A program made the translations under genes and the position numbers. Below the pieces are notes generated by a model. The model was not told the origin of the DNA, made no database searches, and saw nothing but the letters and a program-made list of their open reading frames with translations. A stretch of DNA of 64,000 nucleotides from the NCBI GenBank assembly GCA_009760855.2, contig WPIO01000003.1:2846001-2910000 (forward strand). Direction: 5' to 3'. This stretch comes from Cristatella mucedo. Taxonomy: Eukaryota; Bryozoa; Phylactolaemata; Cristatellidae. Shown here piece after piece: positions 1 to 35,968 of the stretch (positions are counted from its first letter, which is position 1; each line of letters starts with the position of its first letter).

Positions 1-23
1 TTTAATTAGTAGAGATTATGAGA

Positions 24-161
24 ACGGATTAGGTTCGCAACCTGGGACTCCACTGTATCGGAAGCCGTATTCCAGGTACAGTTCTTGCCAACACGGATTA
101 GGTTCGCAACCTGGAACCTCGCTGTATCGGAAGCCGTATTTCAGGTACAGTTCTCTCCAAC
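24..161. repeat. Tandem duplication, 69-bp unit, two copies
   Basis: Two direct copies (24-92 and 93-161) begin with ACGGATTAGGTTCGCAACCT and share the core GTATCGGAAGCCGTATT. They differ at only a few positions, so the duplication looks recent. The unit has no coding sense that I recognise. The window edge lies just upstream, so more copies could sit outside. Confidence 0.9.
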
Positions 162-447
162 ATAGCCGCGAGCAAAAAGACTCGTGCAAGATGGCTACAT
201 TCCAATACTTTACGTTACGACTGCTAAGGATGCTCAGCAACTATCCGTCACTGCAGAGACGAAACGTTACGAGCGCACCGATGCGGCATTTGTACGAGTC
301 TTTAGGCCTCGCAAGCCCTTACCGACGCGTAGCAACTAGCGGCGATGCCTAAGTTTTGAATCGCAGCTTGCGACTTGTAGGTTTCCTATATACGCGCAGG
401 TATGCCTACAGTAAATAAGGTGAGTGAAAAGCACCGACGCCTTAATT
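162..447. other. Unassigned unique sequence
   Basis: No coding exon, RNA gene or repeat was recognised here. CpG dinucleotides are frequent, as in the following 4 kb. Confidence 0.5.
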
Positions 448-535
448 TTATAACATATACAATATATATTATAGTATAATAAATATTATACAAAATATAG
501 TTAAATATATATTATACATAATATATATATAATAC
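448..535. other. AT-rich tract of TATA/ATAT character
   Basis: About 90 bp of almost pure A and T with imperfect ATATAT and ATTATA runs, standing abruptly between GC-rich flanks. It may be a decayed (AT)n microsatellite; no function is supported. Confidence 0.6.
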
Positions 536-1330
536 AACTCGTCTGTAGCTATTATGTAGAGCAGTCCATTCGATGGCTTCGAAGGGCTGCACGTGTCCGG
601 CGCCTGCCTTGCCGCAGGTCGCAGCGCTACGCCAGAGCGCAGCCCAAGAGCGTGGCCCGCCGAATCTCAGGGCACAAAGCACTTCCTGGCTAAAAGCCAA
701 GAGCGAAACTCCCGCTGCGTGGCGTCGATCCTCGCGCGCAATTGACTGATTGTTACGCGACGTTGGTTTGCACGCCGCCTACCCAGAGATTGTCGCCGCA
801 GGTCGGGCTCAACGTGGTGAATGTAAGTCGGGAGCCCCGAATAGCCGTCTCGGCACGCGTAGCCTGGCCGACGTGGCCACAGCAACGCTTCACCATTCGA
901 TTCTTCGCACGAAGCTTGTGCTCCGCAGAGAACCGGCCGACTTCCCGGTAGCGAACAGTGTTGCTCTAGTAACGGGCGCTCGCAGGCTGCGGCAGGGCGG
1001 CCTCTGCTTGGACTCTGTTTCGCCGTGTACGGGAGGAAATTCTTTCCGTGGCTCCTTCTGTAGGAGTCTTGATGCTGAGTTTAGTCAGGACGAACATTCT
1101 TCGTCAACTTACGCTTCTGCACCGAACAGGCCGGTGCTTGCCTCAGTAGTGGCTGCCGCGGTCGCGCCGCCTGATTGCTATTACGAATGCGGCGGCGACT
1201 CTTGGGACGGCGAGTTTATGCGCGGCATTAGCGTTCACGGTCATCTGAAGCATTCCGCTACAGATGCTGGTTGTGCCCTTAGCATGGGATGTTCTGTGCA
1301 CTCCGTTTGGCAACGATTACACAAGCGGCG

Positions 1331-1392
<62 letters not shown>

Positions 1393-2319
1393 TCCTCGTC
1401 ATCAGGCCGCCCCGCCAGGGCCTCGGATGACGAGGCTGCTCACGACGCGCCTTCTCCGCTAGCCGCCGCGTCCGCATCGATGGCGCCAGCGGGACGCCTT
1501 TGGCAGGCAGTAGCGGTTGTTTTGCTCCGCCAGTGCTAGACGCGCTTTCGAGTCGCGTTCTACATCCCGCGGCGACTCAAGTCTGCAAGATACTCGATGC
1601 AGATGTCAAGTATGCAAGACGATTCGATGACGAGAGTTTTCGTAGCTTTATTTTCCGCACGAGCTTAAGCATCTGTCCTGTACAGGATTTGCCAGAAGCA
1701 TAGTCGGCTTACGGCGGCGTCGTCAGTTTGCATCGTTGGCATCGTCTGAAAGAGAAGTCCCTGTTCGCGAGCTCGACTTAGAGCTTGCGAGGCATGGCAA
1801 CTTCCGGCAGAACCGCACGCGTCCCAAAAAATCCTTCGACTACAGCCGCGCGCGCACGGGTGTGGGGGGTGGGCGGGCGGGCTGGAGGTAGTGCCGGAGT
1901 CGCCGCGCTTCATTATCTATATGCCTTAGCACGTACACGCGTGCACGGTATTTCTGCATCTACAGTAATAGTAATAATACATTTGTATAGCACCATCGGA
2001 GAGCTGAATCAGCCACCTTAGTCTGCATGGTCCTCTACCTCAGCGCAAGCCACGCAATTGCAGTTGCAGCTCACGGACCGGCGGCGAGAAGAGCGGCGGA
2101 GCGCCGACGGCTGAATCGACGCTCGCTACATTTGGTGAAAAATAAGCCGCTTTGATTGGCAGCTCAAATCGAGCGATCGCTGCCGAACCGAGTGCGCTGC
2201 CGCCCGTCAGCTGGCGTCCCGCTCGTGGTCGATCGATAGCAAGCGCCGCGCGCTATCGACGAGCCTTCGCCAGGCATTCTTATACCGCATGGTTCTGCCG
2301 TCGGATTATTCGGACATTA
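536..2319. other. GC- and CpG-rich region without a recognised gene
   Basis: Apart from the (GGC)n array at 1330-1392 nothing could be assigned. Several overlapping frames stay open for 60-226 codons, which is expected in GC-rich DNA because stop codons are AT-rich; none looks like a known protein. Around 2000-2300 there are many CpGs and a CCAAT-like GATTGGC box near 2154, so a promoter is possible but not shown. Confidence 0.4.
1330..1392. repeat. (GGC)n trinucleotide microsatellite
   Basis: About 20 uninterrupted GGC units follow ACAAGCGGCGAC and end at GGCTCCTCG. The array reads as poly-Gly, poly-Ala or poly-Arg depending on frame; these readings inflate local open frames and are not evidence for a gene. 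Confidence 0.95.
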
Positions 2320-2501
2320 AAAAAATAACAATAATACTGTTAACTGCTTCAATAGCCTCATTTGTGTAGGGGCAGAAGAGCCTTAGCGGCTATCGTCGTC
2401 GCTTGCGGTGGGTAATAGAGGATCGCCGATTGCAGCACTCGAACCCACGACCTCGGATCGTGAAGAGCGAGCCACCGGCACCTCCTGGGCCGAGACCCGG
2501 C
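2320..2501 (-). mobile_element. SINE-A copy (tRNA-derived), diverged
   Basis: On the minus strand the copy shows the tRNA-like B box (plus-strand complement ACTCGAACCCACGACC near 2438), then the family body (plus strand GCAGAAGAGCCTTAGCGGCTATC and GCTTGCGGTGGG). The A-box end is diverged. Of the eight SINE-A copies in the window this is one of the more degraded. Confidence 0.75.
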
Positions 2502-2602
2502 GGCGTCCTAAGAAAGCTGAGAAAGTGGCGCATCTCAAAACGAAAGCAGAGGCCAGGCGACAACATGTCCGAATCGCTCGGAAGGTTGCTCGTGAGGAAT
2601 AC

Positions 2603-2756
2603 TAATAATAATAATAATATTAATGCACTTGATAAAGCGCCCTCAGAGAACTTAATCTATCTCTCTCTCTCTCTCTCTCTAGGCGCTTTACATTTGCTGC
2701 AAAGGGAAATGCAATTTAATGGTGAGTAAAATCATGCTTGATAAACAAAATGAATA
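2603..2756 (-). mobile_element. LINE-A 3' tail fragment
   Basis: Reads (TAA)n, then GCACTTGATAAAGCGCCCTC and AGGCGCTTTACATTTGCTGC, the reverse complement of the LINE-A 3' terminus. The loop between the two stem halves has gained a short (CT)n run. Only the last ~150 bp of the element are present, typical of 5' truncation during target-primed reverse transcription. Confidence 0.85.
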
Positions 2757-4701
2757 GCAAAATATAATAATAATAAATGATAATAATAACAATACATTAA
2801 TAATAACAAAAAATGGGAAAATGAATAAGGCTCAGCGAGAAGTGTACAGGCTGCTCCCAGAGTGACCGCGTCTTTTACTTGTCGTTGAATGCTCCCCGAT
2901 TGGCCGCATCTTTTCATAGTCGAGGCGCGCGAGCGCCGCTTAGCGAAGAAATGGTTCTTTCGGGAAACCGCATGGCACCGTCGACGGGCCAACCAGCAGC
3001 TCGCCTGCCGCATTGCAAGCGATGAGACCAACGCTCAGCCGGCTTCCCGTCGGATGACTGGGCGTTGGGTCGGCTGAACGCACGTAGGCACCGGCCTCTT
3101 TCGGCGGAGAGTTCCGCCGAAGAACGGCGGGTCCGTTCACCAAAGTGCACTCTCTGGAACTAGGCAGGCTGGCGGGAACGCTGGCCCGCCTCCCGCGGCG
3201 GCTTCCCGGAATTTTGGAACGAACGGCTGCGGCAGTCTGCGCGGCTCTCTGGCGCTCGCTCAGCAGCTCGCAGCCGCGCGGGGAGCTGCGCGTGCAATCC
3301 GACAGCTCCGCTGCTCCTGCGCTGCTCCGCGATTGCCTCGCCTCGCCTCTCGACGGGCCGGCGGGGGGGGGGGCAGCGCAGCGCCACCTGGCGGCCCGTT
3401 AATGCTGCCCGATGCTGAGCTCTCCGTCTCTGCTCGGCGAAATTCCCGGCAGTCGAGCGAGCGACGCGTTGCGGAGATTTCGCCGCGCAGGACGAAGGAC
3501 GGCGCAAAGGCACGCGGCGGCTTCAGCGAGCCGCGGATGCGAGACGCGGCGGCGTCTCTCGCTTAGGCCGTCAGGTGACTGGTTTCGCGGTAGCTCGATG
3601 AAGAAAAGGAGGGAGGAAGCTACGTCAACCGAAGAGCAGGTCGCTCGCGAGCCGCGTCGGTTGAAAAGAGATAGGATTTCTACTTTCTACTTAGGATTTT
3701 TACTTCCAGCTTCGCTCAAAATTGACGTGAGTTTCGAGACATTTCTTTAAGCACTCTTCGCGAAGAAAAAAAACGCCGCATCGGTGAAGCGTGTTAGAGC
3801 AAGGTTTTTATTGGAGCTAGCGGCTTACTGAGAATGCTTGCTGCTCTGAAGCGAAGACCTTTGACGACGGACTGCCGGCGTTACCGTCGGGCGGCGCAGA
3901 GCGCCTCCGCAGCCAAACGCCGCCACCCTAGCGCACGATATCGCGGGCCTAACCGCACAGAGAAAGCGACTGCAGCCGGCCATCTAAGCGAGGCTGCCGA
4001 AGGACTGGTGCTACTTCCTGTCGGTGGAACGAACTTATCGTCGGCATTCAATTTGGCCGGCGCCACGAATGCTGAATCCACCCGCGTGACGTCATGCGCA
4101 AATTCTAGCCGCGGTTAGCGTATGGGAGAGCTCACCGCGAAGGCGAGCGGCAGAGCAGCGACTGCGCGTAGCTATCAGTCGACGGGGCGAGTCGTCGTTA
4201 CGGCGTTTTCCAAATTATTGTCCCCGCAAACGAAGAGGTATGCGTGGGGGGCGGGGCGCGGGAAATTCTACAGTGGGGTCATCTGGCGGACTCGCCCGAT
4301 GACCTTGCCGCGCCCCCCATTTTAAGCCTGCCGCGAGCCTCCTCGTGTGGTGCATTCGTGCCGCGCTCACGGGCGTCGTAAGTCGTGAGCCGAGCACTTG
4401 TCGTGATCCCCAGCGAAATATCTTGTTTTCTATGATTTTTATTAGTTATGCCGTGCGGGCTTACTGGCGTGCATGCGTCTCGCTCCAGCTTTGTACCGCT
4501 TGGCCGCCCGTGCTGCTTTCCCGCCTCCTGCGCGTAACGCTGGCGGTCTGTCGAGTCGCACTGGCCTGGATGCTCTGCAGTCTTCGAGTTTCTCGATTCG
4601 GCTGCTGTCTTAGCAGCTCTGCCGCTTTCCAGGTGTGCCATTTAGCGGCTGTCTTCGGCGGCGGTCGTCGTTCACGCTGCTGCTATCTCAACTCGCGTGA
4701 C
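2757..4701 (+). promoter_or_regulatory. CpG-rich region upstream of the peptidase gene (candidate promoter and 5' UTR)
   Basis: After an AT-rich stretch (2757-2820) the sequence is GC-rich with very frequent CpG up to the first coding exon at 4702. A CpG-rich promoter for the peptidase is a reasonable inference. No TATA box at a convincing distance was seen, and the transcription start cannot be placed. Open frames here (for example 3160-3513 and 3834-4118) match nothing I recognise. Confidence 0.35.
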
Positions 4702-28583
<23,882 letters not shown>

Positions 28584-28895
28584 TCTCTCGAGCGAGCGAA
28601 TTCGAGTGACGACTAAGCACACCGAACGACGCCTATTGTCGCACTGCTGCAGCAGCTAAGCCGCAGCTAAGCCACAGCTAAGCTGCAGCAGTCGGACCTT
28701 GTAACCCGCAGACCTCAGCACGCTTTTCGTTATCAACGGCCAACTTGTTTTCCTGCGCGACTGAAGGTTATCACGTACTGCTAGCACTCGGTAGAGCCGT
28801 CACTAATATATAGCAGCCTCGGCATGCACCTGTCACTTGTTGCTCCTCCTAGGTATCCGCTATAATTTTTTCAAACGCCGAGTTTGATGCTCCGC

Positions 28896-28901
28896 AATAA
28901 A
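28896..28901 (+). promoter_or_regulatory. Candidate polyadenylation signal AATAAA of the peptidase gene
   Basis: The canonical hexamer lies about 310 nt after the stop codon, in TCCGCAATAAAGGATG. A GT-containing stretch follows. The assignment rests on motif and distance only. Confidence 0.55.
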
Positions 28902-29365
28902 GGATGTGATACTCTTGAGGCGATGCAAGCATGCTTGCATCAGGTGCTTGCAAGCAGACATGGTCTGTGCTGCAGCTTGTGATTACCGGACTCGTGTGGC
29001 CTTCTGCTCTTTGTTGCCCTTTGTTACAAGCACCTGCAGCTCTGATGTGGATGTGGCTTGTGCTCCAAGCATCCTGCAAGCCGAGTCTTTTTCTGCAATA
29101 GAAAATTTTCACCGTCACGAGCTGAGACCAGCTGAGTGTAGGTCCTGGCTGTACGGTGCTCAGTCAGCTACCACCTCACTTGGATAGCAATGGCCAACCC
29201 ACCAAATGCTTTTAGCCAGCTGGTTGGCTGACTCTCACATCCCGTCGCTCAAAGCCGGCACACGCCGTGTATAAGAAAAATGTGTATACTAGTGCTAAGC
29301 GGCTGCAGCGGAGGGCAATGCTAAACCGAATGAGACTGGAGTCTCGTAGGCACCACACATTCGCC
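28902..29365. other. Downstream flank, unassigned
   Basis: No exon or element recognised between the polyadenylation signal and the next LINE tail. Confidence 0.5.
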
Positions 29366-29538
29366 ACTTACATGCTGACCCTGTCCATGTCACTCCTAAT
29401 TATGTTATTCATGTTGTTTCTCAAACATGATTTTACTCACCATTCAATCGCGTTTACCTTTGCAGCAAATGTAAAGCGCCTAGAAAGAGATTGAGTTCTC
29501 TGAAGGCGCTTTATCAAGTGTATTATTATTATTATTAT
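29366..29538 (+). mobile_element. LINE-A 3' UTR and tail fragment
   Basis: Starts within the LINE-A 3' UTR (ACATGCTGACCCTGTCCATG), carries the hairpin AAAGCGCC-...-GGCGCTTT and ends in (ATT)n. Confidence 0.9.
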
Positions 29539-30590
29539 TCAATGGCCGGAGCCATCTACAAAGGGCGAAATGAAACCGGTGAATCAAGCTAGACCCTTTC
29601 AGTATTCATAATCTTTATGATAAAAAAGGTGCAGTGGATTAAAGACCCAGTCAGGATTTTGATATTGGCTAAACTCGACCTTGAAGGGCGACTTTCTTCA
29701 AAATCTACTCAGAAATGCTCTTTAGCCCCATGTAGTATTTGTTTTGCCATTTCAACTCGTTCGCTGTTTTAACATCACTTTTGCTTTTGATTTAACTCGT
29801 CCGAAAGCCTTTAGCCTCTTGCCGAAGCCCTTCACCAGAAAGCTTCTTTCGCCTTGCTAAAAAATATTCGCTATTTATAGAGCTAGAGGCAGCGCATTGA
29901 ATCGCTCGGCAGGCCTCCTCTAAAACTTGTACGAAAATAATATAGACTATACTGCCACTGAAAAGAATGGGTTTCCTTTAAAAAAAGATTGCAGTCCCTC
30001 TGGAAGCAGATAGTGGATGTGCCCACCGAGTGGCCTGCTGCTATAGCAGCATTTCTTGTCTAGCCTCGTCTACAAGAAAGTGCTTTCCCCGTCTGTAGAA
30101 AAATAATAATGATCTTCGACGCCAGAAAGTCCGTAGAGCAGAGTATGCACACTTCGTACTTTATTTTTTTTTACTATATTTGTAAGCCCTCCCCGGAATC
30201 ATATTGACCGCTCTGAAGTGCTGCAGGGCTGTCGGGCGGGGGCAAAAGTCTCAATAGAAGTTTAGAGATCAGTGTACGTTATTGAGCTCAGTACGTTTAC
30301 TTACAGCAAGCTGCTCCTGCTGTACGGGTGCCTGCGTCCTCCTTACCAGTACGATCCTCAGATTCCTGTCAGGGGATTATGGCGTCGGAATCATGCTGCC
30401 TTTTGTGTGCTGCTGCTATTGTCTGGCACAGGAGGCTGCTTCCTGGCACTCGGGAAATCATTGGCCCGATGATGGCTATTTGTAGCAGGAAACTCTCAGA
30501 CAAAGAATGACAGGCCGCAAGCATGTGCATCTGAAGGGAAATGGTCTCAGCTTGGCTCAGTGATAAAGCTTTGTTGCTGTCTGCAACAGA
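29539..30590. other. Unassigned intergenic sequence
   Basis: No repeat family or coding exon recognised. Open frames at 30272-30510 are overlapping and short. Confidence 0.5.
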
Positions 30591-31850
30591 TGGGAGACTC
30601 CAGAGTATTGACGTGAATGGACAAAGATCATCCGAGGTACCTCTGAAATATGGGGTACCTCAGGGCTCGGTGCTAGGTCCGTTTCTTTTCACGGTTTATA
30701 CTCTCCCTCTTGCTGATGTGATTGCCAAGCACAATCTAGGCTTTCACTTATATGTGGATGACACTCAGTTGTACCTTTGCTTTGATCCCTCCCAGCCTTC
30801 GAGATCCTCAAATTCTCTCAACTCGCTTGCTGCATGTATTGATGACAGCCGCACATGGATCGCAGCAAATTTTCTAAAAACTAAACGATGATAAAACTAA
30901 CTTACTAGTTATGAGCAAGCCCAGTGTGATTCAGAAATTGGAAAGGCTGACGCTCAAAATTGGCTCTGCCAGCATATCTCCTGTTGAATCAGCTCGAAAT
31001 CTAGGTGTCATGTTCCAAAGCGACCTCTCGTTAGACGACCACATAAGCTCCACAGTCAAACCTGCCTACTTTAAGCTACATAACATTGCTAAAATTCGGG
31101 CTTGTTTAGATAAGCATACCACGTCTAAGTTGGTCCATACATTCGTGAAATCCTGTCTCGACTTCTGCAACTCACTTCTTACTGGCCTACCAGCATGTGC
31201 GATCAGGCGATTGCAGCTGGTGCAAAACTCTGCAGCTAGGCTTGTCTGTCGTAAGCGTCGCAGTTGCCACATCACACTTTTTCTCGCCGACCTGCACTGG
31301 CTCCCAGTCAAGCAACGGATTGACTTCAAGGTTTTGTCGCTCACTTTTAGGTCACTTCATTCTTTGGCTCTCCAGCCTATCTCTCAAATCTATCCCCCCA
31401 CCAGGCCTAGCATCGTACCACCTGCTTTTCGGAATCCAACAGTCTACCAATACATCGTACAAACCTCAAATCCTTTAGAGACCGTGCATTTAGTTCGTAT
31501 GCTCCCAAAGCCTGGAACTCCCTCCCGACTTGCGTCAGAACATCCCCTGACTTGACGACATTTAAAAAGAACTTAAAAAACACACCTATTGAGGACAACA
31601 CTTAGTGGATCCCTGTGATTCGTCCTTGATGTGCGTATGCGTGCCGATACGGTGCATGTTGCCACTAACCACATTTGCATGCTGACCCAGTGCATGCCAC
31701 CACTAGCCATGTTATTCATGTTGTTTGTTTATCTAGCATTATATTACTCACCAATTGCATTTCCCTTTGCAGCAAATGTAAAGCGCTTAGAAAGGGATTG
31801 AGTTCTCTGAGGGTGCTTTATCAAGTGCATTATTATTATTATTATTATTA
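30591..31850 (+). mobile_element. LINE-A copy, 5'-truncated
   Basis: Begins inside the reverse transcriptase at the equivalent of YLSGRLQSI. It encodes GVPQGSVLGPFLFTVYTLPL, the catalytic box as YVDD (HLYVDDTQLYL), a frame shift near 30885, then the C-terminal domain and 3' UTR with the tail (ATT)n at 31829-31850. In its 3' hairpin the outer stem has changed to AAAGCGCTT and GGGTGCTTT, which still pair through G-T wobbles. Confidence 0.95.
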
Positions 31851-32663
31851 ACTGATGTCGTTCACCAATCGCAGCAGTCATAACATCTGGATTTCTTGTG
31901 CACTTGAGCTATAGAAGCGTATTTGCATCTTCAGCAGGACAGTTCGGCCAATTTGAACGTGGGCCTGCTATCCTAGTGGACCGGCCCGTCCGAGCGGACC
32001 GGCCTGCCTGAGCCGACTAGCTGTCCAAGCTGACCAGCTGGGTTATCTAGTTTGCTTTGGCAATGAATCAATCCGAGGCTTTGGCACTTTCCGCAGGACG
32101 ACATACTGTATGCTCGCCGCCAATTCTAGCAGGATCTGTAAGCAGTGTAATGCCCCGAGATAACAAACTTTGAGCTTGGCCACCGAATTTGAACCGGAGA
32201 CCGAGTATGAAATAGTCCACGATGAGCCTGCTTATGAGGAGCAGCTCGATATTTAATTACCAAAGCGGATTTATCTATGAAAATAATATTAATATATTGG
32301 TATAGTGACTTTAGATCTTGCTAGGATTAAGAAGAAACTATTAACGGAGCCGTCTGTTTTAGCAACTGTCCTGCGTTTGGAGAGCAACTTCGCTGAGTCT
32401 TGTGCTGCTAGGCTTGCAAAACATCTGCTAGAATGGCCATTTGTGCCCTGTGTGATACGCAGGCAATTAGTTGCACCCATTACGCTGCTACCCGAAACAG
32501 TTAAGGTCGACTGACATAACAGCAGTCTAGGTCGCAAGAGCGGGTGACGTGGTTCTAACGGATTACACATCAACTCGCCCAGCCAAGTTAATAAGGCGTC
32601 GTTTGTTCATACTACCAAGTCAGATTCTGCTATAGGCACAGTGCCCATAGCAGGCTGTTCAAT
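31851..32663. other. Unassigned intergenic sequence
   Basis: Contains a 69-codon open frame at 32305-32514 (+) and an overlapping antisense frame; neither resembles a known protein and no splice context was seen. GACCGGCC-type short repeats occur at about 31978-32030. Confidence 0.45.
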
Positions 32664-32801
32664 ATGTAACGTATCTCCGTCTGTAACTCCACAAAGCCAT
32701 ACAGACTATGTGGGTGTTATGCAGGAGAGTATTGTCTAGCCCACTCACAGCCCAAGCGGCTTGCGGTACGCATTCGGTAGCCAACAGACTTCCTCTCACG
32801 A
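32664..32801 (-). mobile_element. LINE-B 3' end fragment
   Basis: Plus strand GTATCTCCGTCTGTAACTCC then GACTATGTGGGTGTTA and CAGCCCAAGCGGCTTGCGGT, the reverse complement of the LINE-B 3' UTR seen at 53925-54036. Confidence 0.8.
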
Positions 32802-32881
32802 TGCCAGCGTATGCCTACGTTTACAATAGTTTAGGATTTTGGGTTTAGTGTTCTAGGAAATGTTGTATTTAGGTTTACGAT

Positions 32882-33052
32882 TGGGCCGTGATAGCCCAGG
32901 AGGTAAGGTGGTCGCTCTTCATGACTGAGTTCGTTGGTTCGAATCCTGCAGTGGCGATCCTTTACTGCCAACTGCAAGCGGTGGTGATAGTCGTTTAGGC
33001 TCTTCTGCCGCTATGCAAATGAAGGTGTTTAAATCAGCTAATTTTTAGCTAA
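32882..33052 (+). mobile_element. SINE-A copy
   Basis: GGGCCGTGATAGCCCAGGAG (A-box region), TTGGTTCGAATCCTGC (B box), body GCAAGCGGTGGTGATAGTCG and end TTTAAATCAGCTAATTTTTA. Confidence 0.85.
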
Positions 33053-35006
33053 ACTAGTGGCTAGAATTTGCATTTTGTGGTTTGTGTTTTTGGGTTTATA
33101 GCTTAGGTTTTAGGGTTTTGGGTTTAGTAGTGAGGTATAAGAGAAACTCTAGAAGGAAAAGATCGCTAAAAATGTGTTTATTTGACGTAATTATAAACGT
33201 ATCCCGGCAACCAGGTTGAATAGCATGGCATGAGGGGTGTGCTCCCTTAGCAGAACCTGACATTGCTGCATGATCAAACGATGCCGTATTAGCTGCCCAG
33301 CAGCTGGTAGGTCATTTCGGCCGACTTATGTGCACATTGCTGGGCAATTGTATCTGGTAATTTTACTGATAGCAGCAAGGCGGCCTCTAATGGTCTGCTG
33401 CTAATAGTAGGATCGTAGCGCAGGCGCTAGCGAAGGCCACTGCAGCGATCCGAGTGGGCTCAGTCAAAGCAGCCCATTTTCAGAGCCTTATCAAATGCAT
33501 CGTTGTTATTGGGGCTCGGGTGGGGGTTTGGACTGGGTAGGAATCGAAGGTCTATGAGGGGGCAGGCGACTTTGAAGGCCAGCTCGGCCGGCCCCCTCCA
33601 GCGCATGCAAAGAATTTATTCTAGTGCAGTCTGGCAGAACGGCTCCACCGTGCCCCTCTGGACAGCTGGCCGACCCCCTCTAGCGACAACCGACTGATCT
33701 CTCGGGATGCATCGGGCGTCCAGCCTCCGCCGCCCCTCGTCGTCGGCGGACCGAACTCCAGCGCTAGCCGATCGGCCAGCGGCCTGACCTTGAGCTCGCT
33801 GCATCTGACAGGCGGAAGTCTTTGAAGGCCGATGCTCCAAAAGTAAGAAGGCCAGGGACCCCTGGTGCAGCAGGCCAGCCGGTCTTTTGGTGCGTGGGGG
33901 GCCCATGTGCTGGTGCCCGGCAGGCGGCGCTTGGCGATGCGCCTTTTCCTGTCATGTCACTCCTTAGAGTCATTGCTTCTCTAAAGCCCAATGTGCCGAT
34001 TAGTCTTTAAAAGCTAATGCTCAAGTTCCGGCTTTATGTTCGCGTTGAAAATAATTCTCAGCAAAGCACTAGCAGCAGACGAATACTCGGCAACTGAGTT
34101 AATGAGAAAAAAAGTTCAATCCTTGGCTAAAAGAGGTAGTTCATCTGTCTAGTGACCCACACACAATGCATAACTAAAGACCAGGCAGTAGCCAACAGGC
34201 TAGAAGCAGCTGGCGACAGGGGCTCGGATCGTGTCTGTCTTATTGAGGCCAGCAAGCGTCATGCAATGGCGGCTTTGAGCTAGTGGGCCGTTACTTTTGG
34301 AGTTACGCAGGGGCAGTCCTTGGTCGGTCACAGTTTCCCACCCATGTCATAGCTTACCGAGTATATTCAGGCCCTCGGCTTCGATTATTTCTCTTGACGA
34401 CAGTCATCTGCACCGAAATTTCAAAGACGAATGCGTATCGGATTGTGATTGACACTTGGAATATACTCGGGCTGGCACGAATCTTCGCCCTATACTGTTT
34501 CTGAAACGAACCCAATGGTGGTCATCAGCCGCGTGCATAGAAGCAGCAGAGACCATTTGGAGGAGGGACCATGCTCAAGGAGGATACGATGAAGCTCGCA
34601 CTAGAACAACATAACTAAGGGTAGGTAATCGTTGGGGCGCCAATACCGACTGCAATCTTAACTGACGCGCAGTGGTCGTCTGGATCAGCCGTCTTGGTCG
34701 ACAGGTCTTGTCAGCCAGTATTCGGGTTAAGTCTCTCTGCTTGTTCTGCTTGCACACATATTACTATGATAATAATAATTATTACTGTTATCGTCATCTC
34801 TAAATAATTAAATTTAATTAGTTCGGTAGCGCTTGTTGCGTACTTTGGATTTACTGCTTGCAGAAATTTCCAGGCCCTGTGCCGCTGCACTGCAGGCTCT
34901 TGATTATTTTGAAACTCTCCGAAGACTTACCTAGATTTGGGTGCTCTGTTCACGCCTGGCCTATCGCGATTGTAAAGCAGGGAGGAGCTGTAAAACGGAA
35001 ACGCGG
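33053..35006. other. Unassigned intergenic sequence, partly GC-rich
   Basis: 33490-33960 is GC-rich with several overlapping open frames (for example 33616-33906, -) of no recognised family. 33088-33128 has T/G-rich TTTAGGG-like motifs, too irregular to call telomeric. Nothing else identified. Confidence 0.45.
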
Positions 35007-35189
35007 TGAGCCGTGGTGGCACACTAGGTAAGGCGGTTGCTTTCACGACCTCGGTCCCGAGATTGTGGGTTCGAATACTGCAGTGGGCGATTCTTTATCG
35101 CCACTGCAAGCGGTGGTGATAGCCGTAAAGGCTCTTCTGTCGCTATACAAAAAGAGGCTGTTTAATCAGCTAGGATTTATTATTATTAA
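35007..35189 (+). mobile_element. SINE-A copy, near full-length
   Basis: GTGAGCCGTGGTGGCACACT (A box around TGGCACACTAGG), a palindromic middle, GTGGGTTCGAATACTGC (B box), the body with GCAAGCGGTGGTGATAGCCG and TCTTCTGTCGCTATACAAAA, and the end CAGCTAGG(ATT)n. The tRNA-like head carries RNA polymerase III-type internal promoter boxes. Confidence 0.92.
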
Positions 35190-35968
35190 CGCCTCTGAAC
35201 TGAAATCGGCCTGACGCGTTCGCCGTAAAAATGGCTGCGCCGGTAGTAAGGGGTAGGAATTAAAATGCCATCCATCGATATATGTAATAATAATATAATA
35301 GCCCACATAGCAGCTTATCGCTGCGCGTCACTACGCCGCAGTTCGCACCTTGAGAGTTGGAGGAGCGACGGCTCGCAATGAAATCGCTTTCACAATCTTA
35401 CCTGCGAAAAGAAACGTACAGTCACTGCTAAACCTAAGCGGCAGTACACCTTGGAAAAGCTGTTACTGTACGACAGTATGTGAATCAATCGAAGACGAGA
35501 CCTACCCAATCGTTCTGTGAGATCTCCAAATCCCTCCAGATATTGATCGTTTTCTCAATAAGGAAATGAGCGTGCTTTCTATTTGTGAATGTTGCTCGCT
35601 GCATAAGCGAGGTTATAATAGTTGCTAGAGAGTATTTGCGGTTCATGAGTTATAATGAAAAGAACCGGGTGCTTCATATTCTAAGGCTCGGACCGTATCA
35701 ACCTCTATGATTTTGAATGACCCTCTGTGCAGGTCAATATGGAGATCATAGCTTATTCACTAGCCAGTGTGCTGACCAATGGGAAGAGAGCCCGCAGCAA
35801 ATATAAATGGGAATAGCAACTTGCACTCCCTTGGTTCAAATTTAAGTTTCATGAAACCAAAAGTAAAAACTTATTAAAGGTGAGAAAGTAGACTCAAAAC
35901 CGATAAAAGACCGAGACTACCCTCGGGCAACGAAAATGACTTAACTAAGTAAAGGCGTGGCTCTCTTG
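35190..35968. other. Unassigned sequence between two SINE-A copies
   Basis: No coding exon or repeat recognised. Confidence 0.5.

Noticed and set aside
750-1477. 226-codon frame (+) and 78-codon frame (-) over the (GGC)n array
   Set aside because: Poly-Arg runs come from the microsatellite; the remainder resembles no protein and the DNA is GC-rich, where open frames are common.
33088-33128. Telomere-like TTTAGGG motifs
   Set aside because: The motifs are irregular (TTTTGGG, TTTATAG, TTTAGGG) and too few to be an interstitial telomere.
35007-35090. Possible functional tRNA gene
   Set aside because: A and B boxes are present, but there is no clean acceptor stem or anticodon arm, and eight copies share a long non-tRNA body, so it is a SINE.
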